Shown here piece after piece: positions 20,518-33,200 of a DNA stretch of 64,000 nucleotides (its first letter is position 1; every line of letters starts with the position of its first letter). Source of the stretch: Pempheris klunzingeri (Eukaryota > Chordata > Actinopteri > Acropomatiformes > Pempheridae); assembly GCF_042242105.1 (NCBI RefSeq), contig NC_092014.1:7439374-7503373 (forward strand), given 5' to 3'. The translations under genes were made by a program, and so were the position numbers. The notes under the pieces are model-generated. The model had not been told where the DNA came from, ran no database searches, and saw only the letters and a list, made by a program, of their open reading frames with translations.

Positions 20518-23500
20518 TATGTGCACATTTCACACAAAACAATTAAATTAGCTCTTAATTTGTTCTTTGCTCTTGGTTAATTAGCTCATGTGATAACCAT
20601 CTTTGAAGGATCAATGAGTTACAAACACTTAGGCTTCCAGCCCTAGTCCCTTGACACAGAGCGATCAAGATTTGGACTCCGGATGAGAGAACACATCAAT
20701 GAATGTCTCAGTGGTTTGGCCACAAGATATCACATCAGATAATCCTCATCACTGGAGTCTGCTTTATTTCCTCTATTCACTCCGACATGTCTGCTAATCT
20801 TTGAACTTTTGTTCAAAGGCTGTCAGAGTTCATGGCACTGCTCTTCCCAGACTTTCTTATTCTTAACCATCCCTAATCTAATCCATGATAAAGGCCAGGA
20901 GACCAAAGAGGAAACTTGGTGGGAACTAAAACACTGCTGTATGTGATATGTAACTTCAAAATACTGCTGCAAAATGAGTTGAGCCCCATCTAGAATTTAG
21001 GTTACCAACATGCACGTACAGGCCAACAACCTCCAAAACAAACAGCCACGTGTGACACAGTCAGCTTTGCGGGGAGGATTAAAGTGGCTCGGACAAAACT
21101 CAACAGTTCCTTCACTCTCAAATCTGCAAAATCGGTTTTAAGGAGATTATTACATGGTGTTATTTGTCTAGAGTGAGGAATGAATTCCTAACAAGGTCAA
21201 GGTACAGTTTGTGCCACCTCATGCCATGTGAAACCAAACCTTCAACATTGACACACATGGATATTTCCACCACGTTTATCTGCTAAGAGTCAGCTGAGGA
21301 TGCTCTCTGCCTTTTCCAACCAAACATCCAGTCATGCAACTTCCCTGTTAATAACCAGGAAATAGAAAAAAAACGCTGCTGAAAAAGTGAGAAATATCCT
21401 GCAAACAGCGTCATTTTAAAGTCTGCAGGGCGCCGTCTTCTTTAATTGATTGAAAAACAACTTTAGTCCTGCCCCATCTTCAGCACGGCAATTAAATCCA
21501 TCTCAGCACTGTCCCTGATGGTCTCCCGCCTTGACTCAAAATGGCCCACAATTCACAGACGTTACTATAAATACACAGCAATCTCCATCTCTCTCTGCAT
21601 CAAAGCCCCATTGAGTGTGAGAGGAGAGCCATCAGCTGGAGGTGACAGTAGTGTCTTTATAATTCATAAACTTTTACGAGCAGCTCGATTATTAACCTCA
21701 GAGCTCTAATTATCTGTTTTTTTCAGTAAGTGAGCGAGGAATACTGGAGGATCCATGTGTCACAGTTTGACGCAGAGACATGATTACAATAAGTTACTCA
21801 GTAGGCATTTTTCATTGTTAAAGGATAAGTATAACAATTAATATTTTGTAATCGAGTCAGTAGAAACTGTATCAACAACCTTCATCATCTTTATAACAAG
21901 CAAGTGTGCCTGTGCCCTTGGTCTGCACCTGAGATTTTAGCCAGGAGTTGTTATGACAGCAATGTGGGTTTCTGGGTTATGTAGTAAACTCCGGAAAGTA
22001 CAAAACACTTAGCAGGATATTTGGGGCACTTAAGGTTCTGATAAATGATCTCGTCAAATAATCATGGCATTGTGTTCTGCTGCTGCGCTGTGAGTCCAGT
22101 TTAATGAGCCATTAAAATGAAACACATGCTGCTAAAACTGAGCCTCTTGTCCCGGTAAAGATGGTTGCTATCCATTTCAAAAAGGATATTACCAATAACA
22201 CGTGTGGTTTTTGCTACAACTGGCTTGGGGAAATGCATTTTACCCCCGACATTTGAGGTGAATTAACAGTGCGACAGGTTTGGCTTCTCGTAATCATTCC
22301 TCCTGTCCATACTGGCCATTAAGAGATCACCTCCTCGTGCACTTTCAATGTATCCACCAGTCCCATGGCTTCAGGGGGAGTTGGACATGATCCAGTCTTA
22401 CTCTCTTTAGAATAAAAAGACCTGTTTCTGTTTCTATCCCTCCACTGCAGCTAACAGAGATACACAAAGTCTGCAGGTTGGAAGGTGACTTGACTCAGAG
22501 AGGTCATGACAAAAAGTTTGCTAGTGTGAACCTACATAAGCTGTCAGTCATACCAGACGGCTGCAGCAGCAAAACCAGGTGCACTGAAATTAGAAAGTGT
22601 GTTTTATTGATTATGAATTTGTATTTTTTTCAGTTCAAGTGAGATGCTGCTTTAAGGAAAACTTAAAGGAAAAATTCCTTCCTCTACTTTATTCCTCTAT
22701 TCTGGCTTTCACACTGATCTCAAACAGACCAATCATTGAAATCTAAAAAAATCTCAGCACATTAAAGCCCACTTATTTCATTATCTTTGTTGCTGACTGC
22801 TGAGGTAGAACTTATGCCAAACTAGGCATTTCTTATAAGAAGCCTGTGCAAGTGCATTAGCACTCTGTGTTGACAGTGTGAGGATTATTAATGATGTGGG
22901 AATTAAAAACTGGAGATTGCCAGAACACACGAATTGCCAACACTGTCACAAATCATATTCTAGATTACATCAGCTCTAAATCAGAGCTATCACCATATAA
23001 TAAATGCTGTTCCTCCATGCTGAAGAGCTGCTGGGGGAACAACCTCATGCAGATGCATATTCACAGACACTAACCCTGAACTGCAAAACTCTCTTGTAAC
23101 TACAGTCGCTTCACTGTGCCTCCTCCAGCCGTCACACAAACACCTTCGGAGTCAGAGAACGAAGGATTTTGTAAAGACTGTGTGCAGATACGGAGCCCCC
23201 AACACAACATATCCCCCAAGCTTAGCATAAGTCTGGTAATAACAGCCTGTGTCTGAAACGAGGTTCTCAGATTTGAAAGATTAAAGCTGCCAGTTTGCAG
23301 CGCACGCACGCCTGCTCTGTCAATGACTGTTTGAACAGGCTTCAGACGGGTTCAGCTAAGACTAATATGACTGACTATCTCGCCTGTAGCACAGGTTACA
23401 TCACGCCTGCCAGCTAACCTGTAACTGAAGGGGGAATTCATCTAATCATATAACCAACCCTGAACCCTTTCTAAGTCTGATTCAAACAAACAAGGAATCC

Positions 23501-23711
23501 GTGCTTATCCTCTTAACAACTGACCAAGCAGAAAATGTCTTCAGCAGCTCACTCATTAAAATTTTGTTGGCAAGCAGCTGATAATTTAGAGCCATATACT
23601 GCATATGAAATAAGTGCTTGCTATAATGACACATCCACCTCAGACATATTTCAAAGAGTATTTCCGATACTGCTGACACATTAGTGGATTCATTGATTTT
23701 GAATTTTAACT

Positions 23712-23822
23712 AAGTTGCCAGTTTATTAGGAACACCTGTATAATCCTGAGAGGTATTTGCAGTAGACAGCATTAGTTCTAGCTGGGTGTACCTTGTATTA
23801 AACTGGCAGGCCACTGTATATC
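23712..23822. repeat. Short inverted repeat of the 'CCAGTTTATTAGGAACACC' type
   Basis: GTTGCCAGTTTATTAGGAAC at the left is mirrored by TTGTATTAAACTGGCAGG at the right, about 110 bp in total. Fragments of this kind are common in fish and look like ends of an old Tc1-related element. Confidence 0.5.
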
Positions 23823-26708
23823 TGTATGGCTGCTCTGATAAACCAATAGTACACCACATTCCTGGACCAAACGACAGACAAACAAAGTTAGAGATGAGAT
23901 TTGAGATAGAGATTTCCCTCTGGAGTTGGTGGAGACCAAAACAGAGCTAAAAGAACACTGAATATTGGACTAATACTCATCAGGTGAACACAAAGATGTT
24001 GCTCCGTATTTGCTGATTTCTTTTGTATGTATAAATGATATCACAATAGAAAGTCACATATACTCTCACAGAGGATTTTACCCTGCTCCTATAAGGAACA
24101 ATACTACCCCACACGATGACAAAGCAGTTTAAAAGCATACACGGGAGAGCATTTTCCAGAGCTATATTACTCTCGCTGATCTAATAAAAAATACAAAGGC
24201 ATCACACACCCAGAGAAAAGTAAACCAGGTGAAACGAAACCCACTCAGGCGAGGTAATGACAAGAAGGAGGGTTGAGATGGGACAGAGTACACCACCTGC
24301 AGAGCTTCGGATCAAAAAAGAAGAGCTTTGAATCGTCCTCTGTTTGTTCTTTTGTTAACAGGTGATCAGTGTCTGGCCTGCAGCAGACCACTGCGCCTGT
24401 GTCACCTCTGGCTCTGCTCTTCAATTGTTGCTTCAGCAATCTGAGCCTGGTGCCAAGATAAGCTTCAGGCAAATCTCGCCGTTCCTCTTGGCGTTCACAG
24501 TCTTGCGCAGCAGCGAACCAACGTCTGCCGCAGATGCTTACGGACTGATCGCAGCATTTTGAGCGCAATAACACACGCACTGCATGATCTGGTGAGAACT
24601 TGGCTTAACAGCTGTCTTAGACCAACAGATCCTGAGTGAAGCACAGGTTATTATGACATGCAAAGGTGACAAATAAAGCAGGTGTTCAGGTTACCATAGA
24701 GACAACGGCAGGGAAACATGGAGGGAATGCAAACATGTTTACATGGCGGTGGGGAAAAGTGTTTGCCCAAGGGCCCAGACACACAGCAGGCTTCATTAAA
24801 ATACACTTTAATACCTGTGAAACACTGCTTACAGGCAGTGCATGTGCACAGGTCACATTTCAGACTCTAATATGACACAAGACGACACGACACATAATGC
24901 TCATAAATCCCCAATACAACAATATTTGTCAAGACATCATCTGTGGAAGGAATATTTGTGTTGTTAGTTTAGCTCTGAATCCTTCTTTTGTCAGTTGATA
25001 GTTTTTAAAAATGTCTTCCAGCTCCTTTTTATTTGGGACTATTTTTTTCTTTAGCAGTCAGTTTATAGCTGGGAGACCTGGGTGGTAACAGGGGTGGGAG
25101 TTGGGGGTGTGACATAAGAGAAAGGCATGCAACCGAGGAGGCTTTAATTTTCTTCCTCTTCTCTTTTTCTTTGTCACTGCAGGCTGAAATTTAATTTATA
25201 AGACGAGGACAGATTTTGGGGCGATAAAGACAACTCGAGTTGACCCAAGTTGGCAACAACTATTCAGCCCCTCCGTGCTCCCACAGAAATAAATCAAGCC
25301 CCCCCAACATCTTCCTCCTCGGGATGACGTCAGAGAATTGAGTTTTCCATGTTGCTCTCGGCTTCCACAGCAACCGGGGGTGACACCGCCCTCTCCCTTG
25401 ACCTGACCCGGGGAGAAACTCTTTTTTTCCACGGGGGTATTGTTCCCAACACTTGAATGGATTGCCCTCTAATTCATCTCAGCATGGATAATAGTGTACA
25501 AAAGCCAAGGAAGCCGGGGTCTGAGGTGCAGAACAAAACCAACTGGGGCAGAGTTATAAAGCCATACATGCTGGAGTAAAAGGGCTGGGGATGGGGCAGC
25601 AAGCTCTGCTGGTAGATCCACAACAACTGCCACAACAATAGTACTAAAAAAAATCCATCTGGGGCAACATAGAGTATTAGAATATACTGGAAAGTAGCTT
25701 CACATGTCTGGTCAGAGTCATCATTTTGCTTATATCTTATTTAGTCCCAAATTAAATCAAAGTTTTGTCAATTTTAAACCTGCTTCATTTAGGCAACAGT
25801 CACATATGATTGGCTGAGTAGACATTTTAAATTTGAGAACTTTTTGTTTCTAGTTATTTTTTTTAATAAAACGAGGATTTTGTAGGTAAACATGTTTATA
25901 TTAAGTATTGAGAAAAGTATTAAAGCTAAATAGTGGAAACTTTCTAACTACAGACTAATTTTCATGGATCGTGTGAGTGAGTAAAAAACCAGCTGAGCAA
26001 AACTTCAGATTTAAATTGGCTTCAGTCATTTACAAAAAAAAAAGGCTCTTAAGTGAAAGTGACAACTAGAAATATTTAGTCATGTGTATGAAACAAAGAC
26101 TTTTACTTCAACATGAAATACTCCAACTATTGTATAACCTAGAAGAAGTATTCCAGTATTAGAGTGTTTTTCTATTGATCAGTGTCAAAAAAGCCACATT
26201 AAATCTACTTTGATTCAAAATTGTAAAACATGAATGAAGATTAATACTTTCACTATATGTCTACTATAATGTGCACTATAATTTCTACATTTCAGAATTT
26301 CTAGATGATTTCTAAAAAAAAAAACTCAGTCCCTGCACATTCAATCTATTTTGTAATAAGTGACATTTTGAGCTCTGGAGTCACAATATTCAATGGACAG
26401 AAGGGAGATCTGGAATCAAAATGTTTAAGATACTGATAAGAAGCTCATGTTTCCTTGGTGTTTACATTGCCATCACTGAGAAGAGCAACAGATTCAGGCC
26501 TCAAACTGCACTAAATCTTCATTATGATGTAATTTTGGACCCTGACTGCATTGCAGGACACCTTCTGCTGTCACCTCAAAGGCTCACAGGGAGAAATACA
26601 ACAGTGGTGGGGGGCTTAAAGCGCTCCCTGCTTTGCTGAAAATGGACATGCAGACTCGATGACTTTTCACAGAAGCAGAGTTACAGCAGGTCGTTACATG
26701 TCTCGCAT

Positions 26709-26752
<44 letters not shown>
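26709..26752. repeat. (CA)n microsatellite beside the fhdc1 promoter
   Basis: About 21 CA units, 30 bases downstream (in transcript sense) of the proposed 5' UTR donor. Confidence 0.95.
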
Positions 26753-26754
<2 letters not shown>

Positions 26755-26783
26755 CACGATGCGGCGGTGCCGTCCTCACTTAC

Positions 26784-27060
26784 CGGAGGGATGAGAGGGC
26801 TCGTCGAGACGCGTCCTGCGCTCCGACGCCGGTGGAGCTGCAGGCGAATACTTTTCAGGGAGGGGAAAAATCTGCGTTGCGTTTCGGGTTGTGAGCCGGT
26901 CAGGTGAGCCGCTGGCGTCCCGGCCGAGCTGCAGCAGCACAAGCGGCGCGGAGACGCTCGGCGGTGTTGTGAGCTTCCTCGGATGTGATTGGGCCAGGTG
27001 GAACAGGCGCGTTCACGTGGACCATGCGCGCTCGCCGCACGCAGCTTGTGACCACTGGTG
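26784..27060 (-). promoter_or_regulatory. fhdc1: Proposed fhdc1 promoter and 5' UTR exon (GC/CpG-rich)
   Basis: A CpG-rich patch in an AT-rich setting. On the minus strand it has a CCAAT box (26,992-26,988) followed about 200 bases later by CCTCCG|GTAAGT, a strong donor at 26,783. The exon would run from roughly 26,900-26,930 to 26,784. It is the only such patch between fhdc1 coding exon 1 and the arfip1 end. Supports a TSS here by inference only. Confidence 0.55.
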
Positions 27061-28246
27061 CAATCACAAGGCTGCAGCCGGTGTTAGTGAACAGGCTCAG
27101 GTAACACTGTCAGCCTGAGAGAGGCACCCTCACTCAGCCACTGTCATTAAGAACAAATGCTTTACTGTTTCCCCACACTCATATATGTATACATATGATA
27201 ATAATAATAATAATACATGACTCTCTGAATGAGGCCGTTTTGCACAAAGCATGCTTTTCACACATTAAAGTACATTTTGATGATAATCCTTCTGGGCTTT
27301 TGTTAAAGTAAAACTTAAATGCAAGACTTAACGGAGCACATTTGCAAGTCAAGGGTCTGAGTACTTCTTCCTGCACTGGTTTACTAGAGACGGTCGTGTT
27401 TTACTTCCAACTTAGAGAAAAGTTGAAACTTAAGTTATCACATTTCTTATTTAAATATGATTACAACTCTTTAGACCGTTTTACAAACATCTTTTTTCAG
27501 TCTTTTCCTTCCCTCTGCCATTGTTTCTTTCAATGTTCCTAAGCCTGTCCTACTTCTTTTCCATGCTTCCACCATTATGTTTATCGTCCTGGCCTTCCCC
27601 CCCGTAACCGTTTTCTCATCATGAAAAAAAAAGACATAAAAACCTTTTACCTTTAATTTGGCTACTTGAGCACATTTTACCACCAATGCTTGTTGACCTT
27701 ATGGTTAAATCGAATTTCTTGATTCTGCAGTGACCCAATTCTTTTAATGGAAAAACATTAAACTGCTGCTCCAAGTACGGTTAAGGGAGATTTATTTACT
27801 TAGTGTGGTATCCTGAAGAGCCACAGAGCTAAAACAGACTCATCACTGAGGCTTTTCTGAGGATTAACCGTTCCTGTCTAACACCTGTGGGTGCGGTGGG
27901 TTTGTGATTGTGAAAAACTAAAGGGGACTCTAAAAGCACCTGGACTTGAGTAAACATAAGTCAATGTGATATGTCAACAGAATATAAACCACTGCTATCA
28001 GGCAACACAATTGAAAAACGGGATGAATGCAGAACAGCTTGAAATGTAATTGCGAATCCTCATATAGTTCATAACAAAGCTTTTCCTGCCTCCTAAGTCA
28101 TATTGTCTGTTTGCAGTCCCGTCTGCCAAATGTACTTCAGCTTTACCTGACTTCACGTCTTTGTTGGCCTCTGGTGGTGACTTTCCCCACATGCTGCGAC
28201 TTCAAACAACAAAAAAAACTCTTGAGATGCTTAAAGAAAAGAAACT
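27061..28246. other. Intergenic gap between fhdc1 promoter and arfip1 3' end
   Basis: About 1.2 kb, AT-rich, with a short ATA run near 27,198. No gene or named repeat seen. Confidence 0.5.
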
Positions 28247-28252
28247 TTTATT
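28247..28252 (-). terminator. arfip1: Candidate distal arfip1 poly(A) signal (AATAAA)
   Basis: Plus strand TTTATT, i.e. AATAAA on the gene strand, followed by a run of U/A-rich sequence. Confidence 0.35.
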
Positions 28253-29321
28253 TTCCCCAAAGAGGTTACACAACATTCAGAATCCTTTCTTAACTCAACA
28301 TGCGTTATTGTTTCATCATCATAAAGGTAGAGATCCACTAGCACGTACTAGTACTAGCACATCATTCTGTAGGTCTTCGGGAGAAAAAGCCAAACTGCAT
28401 CATTGGTCATAAACTACATACTCAAGGTAAAGTAGAGAAAATTACAAATATATATATATCCATCTATTTCAGGGAAACAATAGATTGTTGTACAAGATTC
28501 ACACTCTCAAACTGCTGTGTCGAGCCATAGGAAAAGTACAAATCACTAAAGTGAGGACGCGACGGCTGGTTATCAATACCAGCGAGCAATACGTCCTCTT
28601 TGAAAAATATACATTTTTATAGCCCAATGAAGGAAACTGTTAGCAGCTCAGGCAAAGGATGCTGGTCTTTCATATGTACAAAAGACAAAGTTTCTCAAGT
28701 TAATCGCATTTTGGTTTCCACCTTACATATACAGTTCTTACAAATTATTTGTAATTAGTCTCAAATGCTTAAATGTGCATATGTGCAATATGGATAAATA
28801 TCTTTGAGATCAGCAAGCCTTGAAGTACATTTAGACTTTCTGAAGTTACTGAATTTCTTTTTTTTTTTTTTTTTTTACAGATATTATTTTGTTTTGTGTG
28901 GAGTGTTTTTACATGTAAAATTGTACAGGCTCTAACTGTACGTCCTCTGAGAGTGAGTGCATGAGTGTGTATTTGGTCCGTTCTCTTCCTTCAACAGTTG
29001 GTCCCGAAAACTGGTATTGAGAGCGCCTGTTTTCATTAACAAGACCAGATATCATAGCATGGAGGGGAAGAGAAGAACTAATTAAAGAAATCAAGGCACA
29101 TTTAGTCACAAGGCTGGTCCTTCATTTTTTCTAGAATTCAGGAGAATCGACACTTTAACCCATTCAGTCGTATGCCATGAATGAAGACAAGGAAAGGAAA
29201 ATGCTTAAAAAAAAAAAAAACGACAGCAATATCGATTAAAAGTAGAATCATGTCATCATGATCATATCACAACATGCAGGATTTGCTGTGAACTGCCATC
29301 AATATGACTCTTAAATATGAA

Positions 29322-29675
29322 TTTAAAGGAATAGGTTAACACCAAGAGTTAGATGAGAAGATCGGTACCACTCTCACATCTGTATGTTATAGGTCACGCT
29401 ACAGTCTGCAACTGGTTAGCTTAGCTTAGCATAAAGAGTGGGATCAAGGGGAAACCGCTAACTTGACTTTGTCCTGAGGCGCATAACCCCCCTGTAAAAC
29501 CACAACTTCATTTTTTCATTTTCATTTATTAAGTGACTTATGTTTTACTTTTGGGCAGAACCAGGTTAGCCATTATCGCATTCAAACCTTTATGCTAAGC
29601 TAAGCGACTGTGGCCATGGTGAGCAGACAGATATGCAAGTGGTGTTAATCTTCTCATCTGACTCTCTCCTTAAGT
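29322..29675. repeat. Palindromic MITE-like repeat (TTAGCTTAG family), copy 2
   Basis: Left end GTTAGATGAGAAGATCGGTA and GGTTAGCTTAGCTTAGCATA; right end ATGCTAAGCTAAGCG and GTTAATCTTCTCATCTGAC are its inverse. It lies in the probable arfip1 3' UTR. Confidence 0.65.
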
Positions 29676-30128
29676 GTCCTGATTATACTTTCGTAAAGCA
29701 TTCATCCCTGTCTGAGAACAATGTAAATGATGCAAGTAAAATGGCAGATGGTTTGATCGTAACAGCCCTTACAGGGACAACTTCCTGCCGTGCTGAGATA
29801 CAACATTCATGTGCTGGAGTACAAAAGGCCATTTACAGTTTCCAAATGTGTTTACTGCAGCAACTACTGTTCAACAGTTTTGTCAAACAGTATAAAAGTG
29901 CGTTTCCTGTGATTTCAATTGACTTCAAGATGGAAAGAATGATTTAACATCAAGAGTAAAACTGATTTTTTGTTTTTCATTTTCTGTATCAAGTTAAAAG
30001 ATCTACAATAATGACAGTTTGAAAGGCAGTGACAGTAGAGTTGAAGGGAGGAAGGGGGGTTCCTGCAGTTTCTGAAGAATTTGACATTTCCCGTCAAACT
30101 GAGCCACAATGGCGTCAATAAGGAGTGA

Positions 30129-30284
30129 TTAGTGCTCTTCCAACCAAGATGGACTGTCCCCACCTGGCATTTTCAACTTGATGTGGAACTGCTTGAGTGT
30201 CTGTTCCAGCTGCTGTTGGTTTCCAGCGTAGTACGCAGCTATGGCATTGTGGAACAGGATGAGCTGGTTGTGCAATACCTTCAC
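30129..30284 (-). CDS. arfip1: arfip1 last coding exon
   Basis: 156 bp, [20 protein letters not shown] through [13 protein letters not shown] and TAA at 30131-30129. Acceptor CCCAAACAG. Confidence 0.95.
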   Translation of the reverse strand: MKVLHNQLILFHNAIAAYYAGNQQQLEQTLKQFHIKLKMPGGDSPSWLEEH

Positions 30285-33200
30285 CTGTTTGGGAGCAGGA
30301 GGAGGAAATAAAGCGACAATTAAATAACTGAAAGCCGTTATGTCGGCACAGGTATGTAGAGTAGAATGAGCCTCATGCCCACCTTGTTCTCCTCCAGGAA
30401 CTTCAGCTTGATGGAGACGTCATTCCGCATCCTCTCGTACTTCTCACGGTGGACCTGGAACTGCTGCTGGGACAGCTCTATCTTGGGCATGGTGGTGGAA
30501 TCACGTGGTCCCAGATTCAGCTCTTCCAAATCTGTACGGTACGCGTCATACTCAACCCTAGAAGTGTGTTATTATTTTAAAAGCATTAGAAATATGGCGG
30601 CGACATGACAAAAAGTAATGCCTTGTAGCTCTAGTAGTTTTTTGTGGTTTCCCCATCTTGTTTGGCCCGTGAACGCACACAAAGATGCACGTGGGTGATG
30701 TGATCTAAACGGTTTAACAATATTCCACTGATCATCAGTAGTAATGATCTAAGATATACAGCAACAGACCAACAAAGGAAGCAAAAACAAAGGCTGCTAC
30801 AGCTTTGCAGATGCTTTATGAGGGAGGAACTGCACGTTTATTATACCATACGCTCAAATGTGTTTTGGTGAGTAACACTGAATGCAAACATTATCTTTTG
30901 TTGGTTTACAAGAAAACTCCAGGGCACATTTAATTTGCATTCATACATATGCATGCCTCTAATATTTACATACAGATTACATCATTCAAATAACTGCCTG
31001 TATGAGAATGTACATGTTAGCTTGTGTTGGCCGCTGGTGAAAAAACAGGAAGTTCTGTTCGTTACTAAAGAACTTCTCTGGTAACTTCAAATGTTAAATT
31101 CAATTTTCCTCTTGTGGAAGACAACATCATCAACAAATTGTATTTATTGTGAATAAGCCCTCTAACAATGCCTCCATTCTTGATTTTCTTTATGTCCTGA
31201 TCTTATGAACTAACCACGGTAAAACATGTTTAAGCCCCCAAAATCCAACCAGGAGAAAAAAAAAATCATGCATCACCTACCTTGCAATTTCATACTGTTT
31301 GATATTAAGCATGGTGTCTTCGATTGTTTTGTCCACGAGTGTGTTAACACTGGAGATGAAAAAGGTGATTGCACCGAGCAGTGTCTCTCCGTTTTTGGAC
31401 AAAAGCTTTTGGGTGTCAGCGTTGTAACCAAACTCTTCCTAAAAGAACAGATTGAACACATTTTAATTATCCCTCTGAATTTTGCTTACTTGGCAAAGTT
31501 GCCCACAATCACTAAATGCAGGTGCCAGCACCATACAGCACATTTTGCATTTCTGCATCAATTAAACACAAAAAAAATGTATCCATGAGGAGACAGATTC
31601 CTCCAAAAAAATATACTTGATAGTATAGTATTGATAGTAAGACATAATAAAACAGTGATTATAACATTAGTTCTACAGCACACCATTCCCAAAAGAACAG
31701 AAATGCCTGACGTTTAGAGTGTGCACTGTGATTTTATGCTTCAATAAAATAAAAATAAACAATAACAATAAACACTCATTTGGAATCACAGAAAACATGT
31801 TTGCCCAGAAGACACGTACTACTTTAAAGACTCTTTGCTAGGACGCTTAATTAGGATGATAACATAGCACTTTTCTTCATCCTACCCAGTTTGATTGATT
31901 ACAGTGCGTCTATATATACGGACTCACATGGAGTTCTGGTGACTTGAGGCTGAGGTCGGCGAAGGCGTCGCCCAGCTGCCTCTGTGTCTGCATCATCTGT
32001 GACAGCTGATTGGCCAGCGTCTGAGCCAGCTTGATTACATGCTGGTACTTCCTCTTGTTGTCACGGAGGACTTCGATTTGCGCCTCCAGCTCCATGTCCA
32101 CAGTCCTCGAGCCCCGACCCAGCTTCTCAGACAGGATCTGCCTCGTACACTGCAGGGAGCAGCATATTATAACGCACAGTGATAAGAGTTTAAGGCCATT
32201 TTAAAATATTAAGAGTGACTGCTGGGAGGTTCTTCTGTACTTAGTGAAAAGAAAAGGAGATTGAAAAATTGAAACAGACAATCAGACAGACACAGCGGAG
32301 CCAAAACACAAAGTCTAAAGCAAGAGAGGATCAATCATTTGTGTAGATCATTTAGGGGTATAGTTCTTTTCTGCCAACATCCTAATAACAGAGAGAAGAT
32401 AGAGAATGGGACTGAGGCTGAGAGAAGAAGCAGGGTAGAGGGGGGACATAAAAATAAATCAAGGAGAGAGAGGATTACTTTATATGTGTTGATGCTCCAC
32501 TTTCTCACAAGGTCCAGTTTTTCCATGGCTGGGTTCTTTAAGTCATCTGAGAGGACCACCGCTCCACTCTGTGGCTGTGCATTCATCGCGCCTGGACAGT
32601 TAGAAGTCATTCACTTAGTGGGTGATTAAGTTATTGGATTTGCAGGCTACAGAGCTGTGGCGACAATTTGAGAGGTACAATTCAAGTGTAATGAGATTGT
32701 CATGTTAACATTAAAACGTCAACAAACACCACTTGATAGATTTGAAGAATTAGGAGGATGGTGATGACATCTATGATTACTGAAATCAAAGTGAACATTA
32801 AAATACAATTAGTTGTGACACACCATTTTTAAAGTGCTAACAGACAGTGTAAAGTGCTTTATTGTGATTTGGGCATAGAAGGTAAATTTGAGTCCTGAGA
32901 CTGACAGACTGTAGTTAAAAGGTCAGCAAACAAGTCACAAAGAATAATAGTCCCATAAGGAATATTGTTAGTTGAATGATTAAAATTGTGTTTCAAATAA
33001 ATACACTTCTAGCTAACAAAGCTAGTTCATGCTTCATCTTAAAGCATGTCTCTTAATCTTTACTCACAATAGAAATAAGTCAGATTTTGTGTCATCCTTG
33101 ACATTTTGATGAAATTCCTGATTCTTTTCTTATGATGGCAAACAAACTAAACTAAAAAGTCAAGCCTTAAGTGAACGCTAGTAATGTTAGCTAGCAAACA

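Larger units (their letters stand above)
11921..26783 (-). other. fhdc1: fhdc1 first (5' UTR) intron, about 15 kb
   Basis: If the 5' UTR exon near 26,784 is correct, this is one intron. It holds palindromic repeats at 14,790 and 15,056, a CA microsatellite at 17,495, the Tc1 element at 18,891 and a small inverted repeat at 23,712. Other stretches (12.2-14.7, 15.4-17.4, 20.6-23.7 and 23.9-26.7 kb) hold no coding exon or named repeat that I can support. Confidence 0.5.
28247..30128 (-). other. arfip1: Probable arfip1 3' UTR
   Basis: Downstream of the arfip1 stop there are two minus-strand AATAAA hexamers: 29,530-29,525 and 28,252-28,247. The distal one would give a 1.9 kb 3' UTR and would include a palindromic repeat (29,322-29,675) and a T-rich tract (28,858-28,876). 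Which signal is used cannot be told from sequence. Confidence 0.45.
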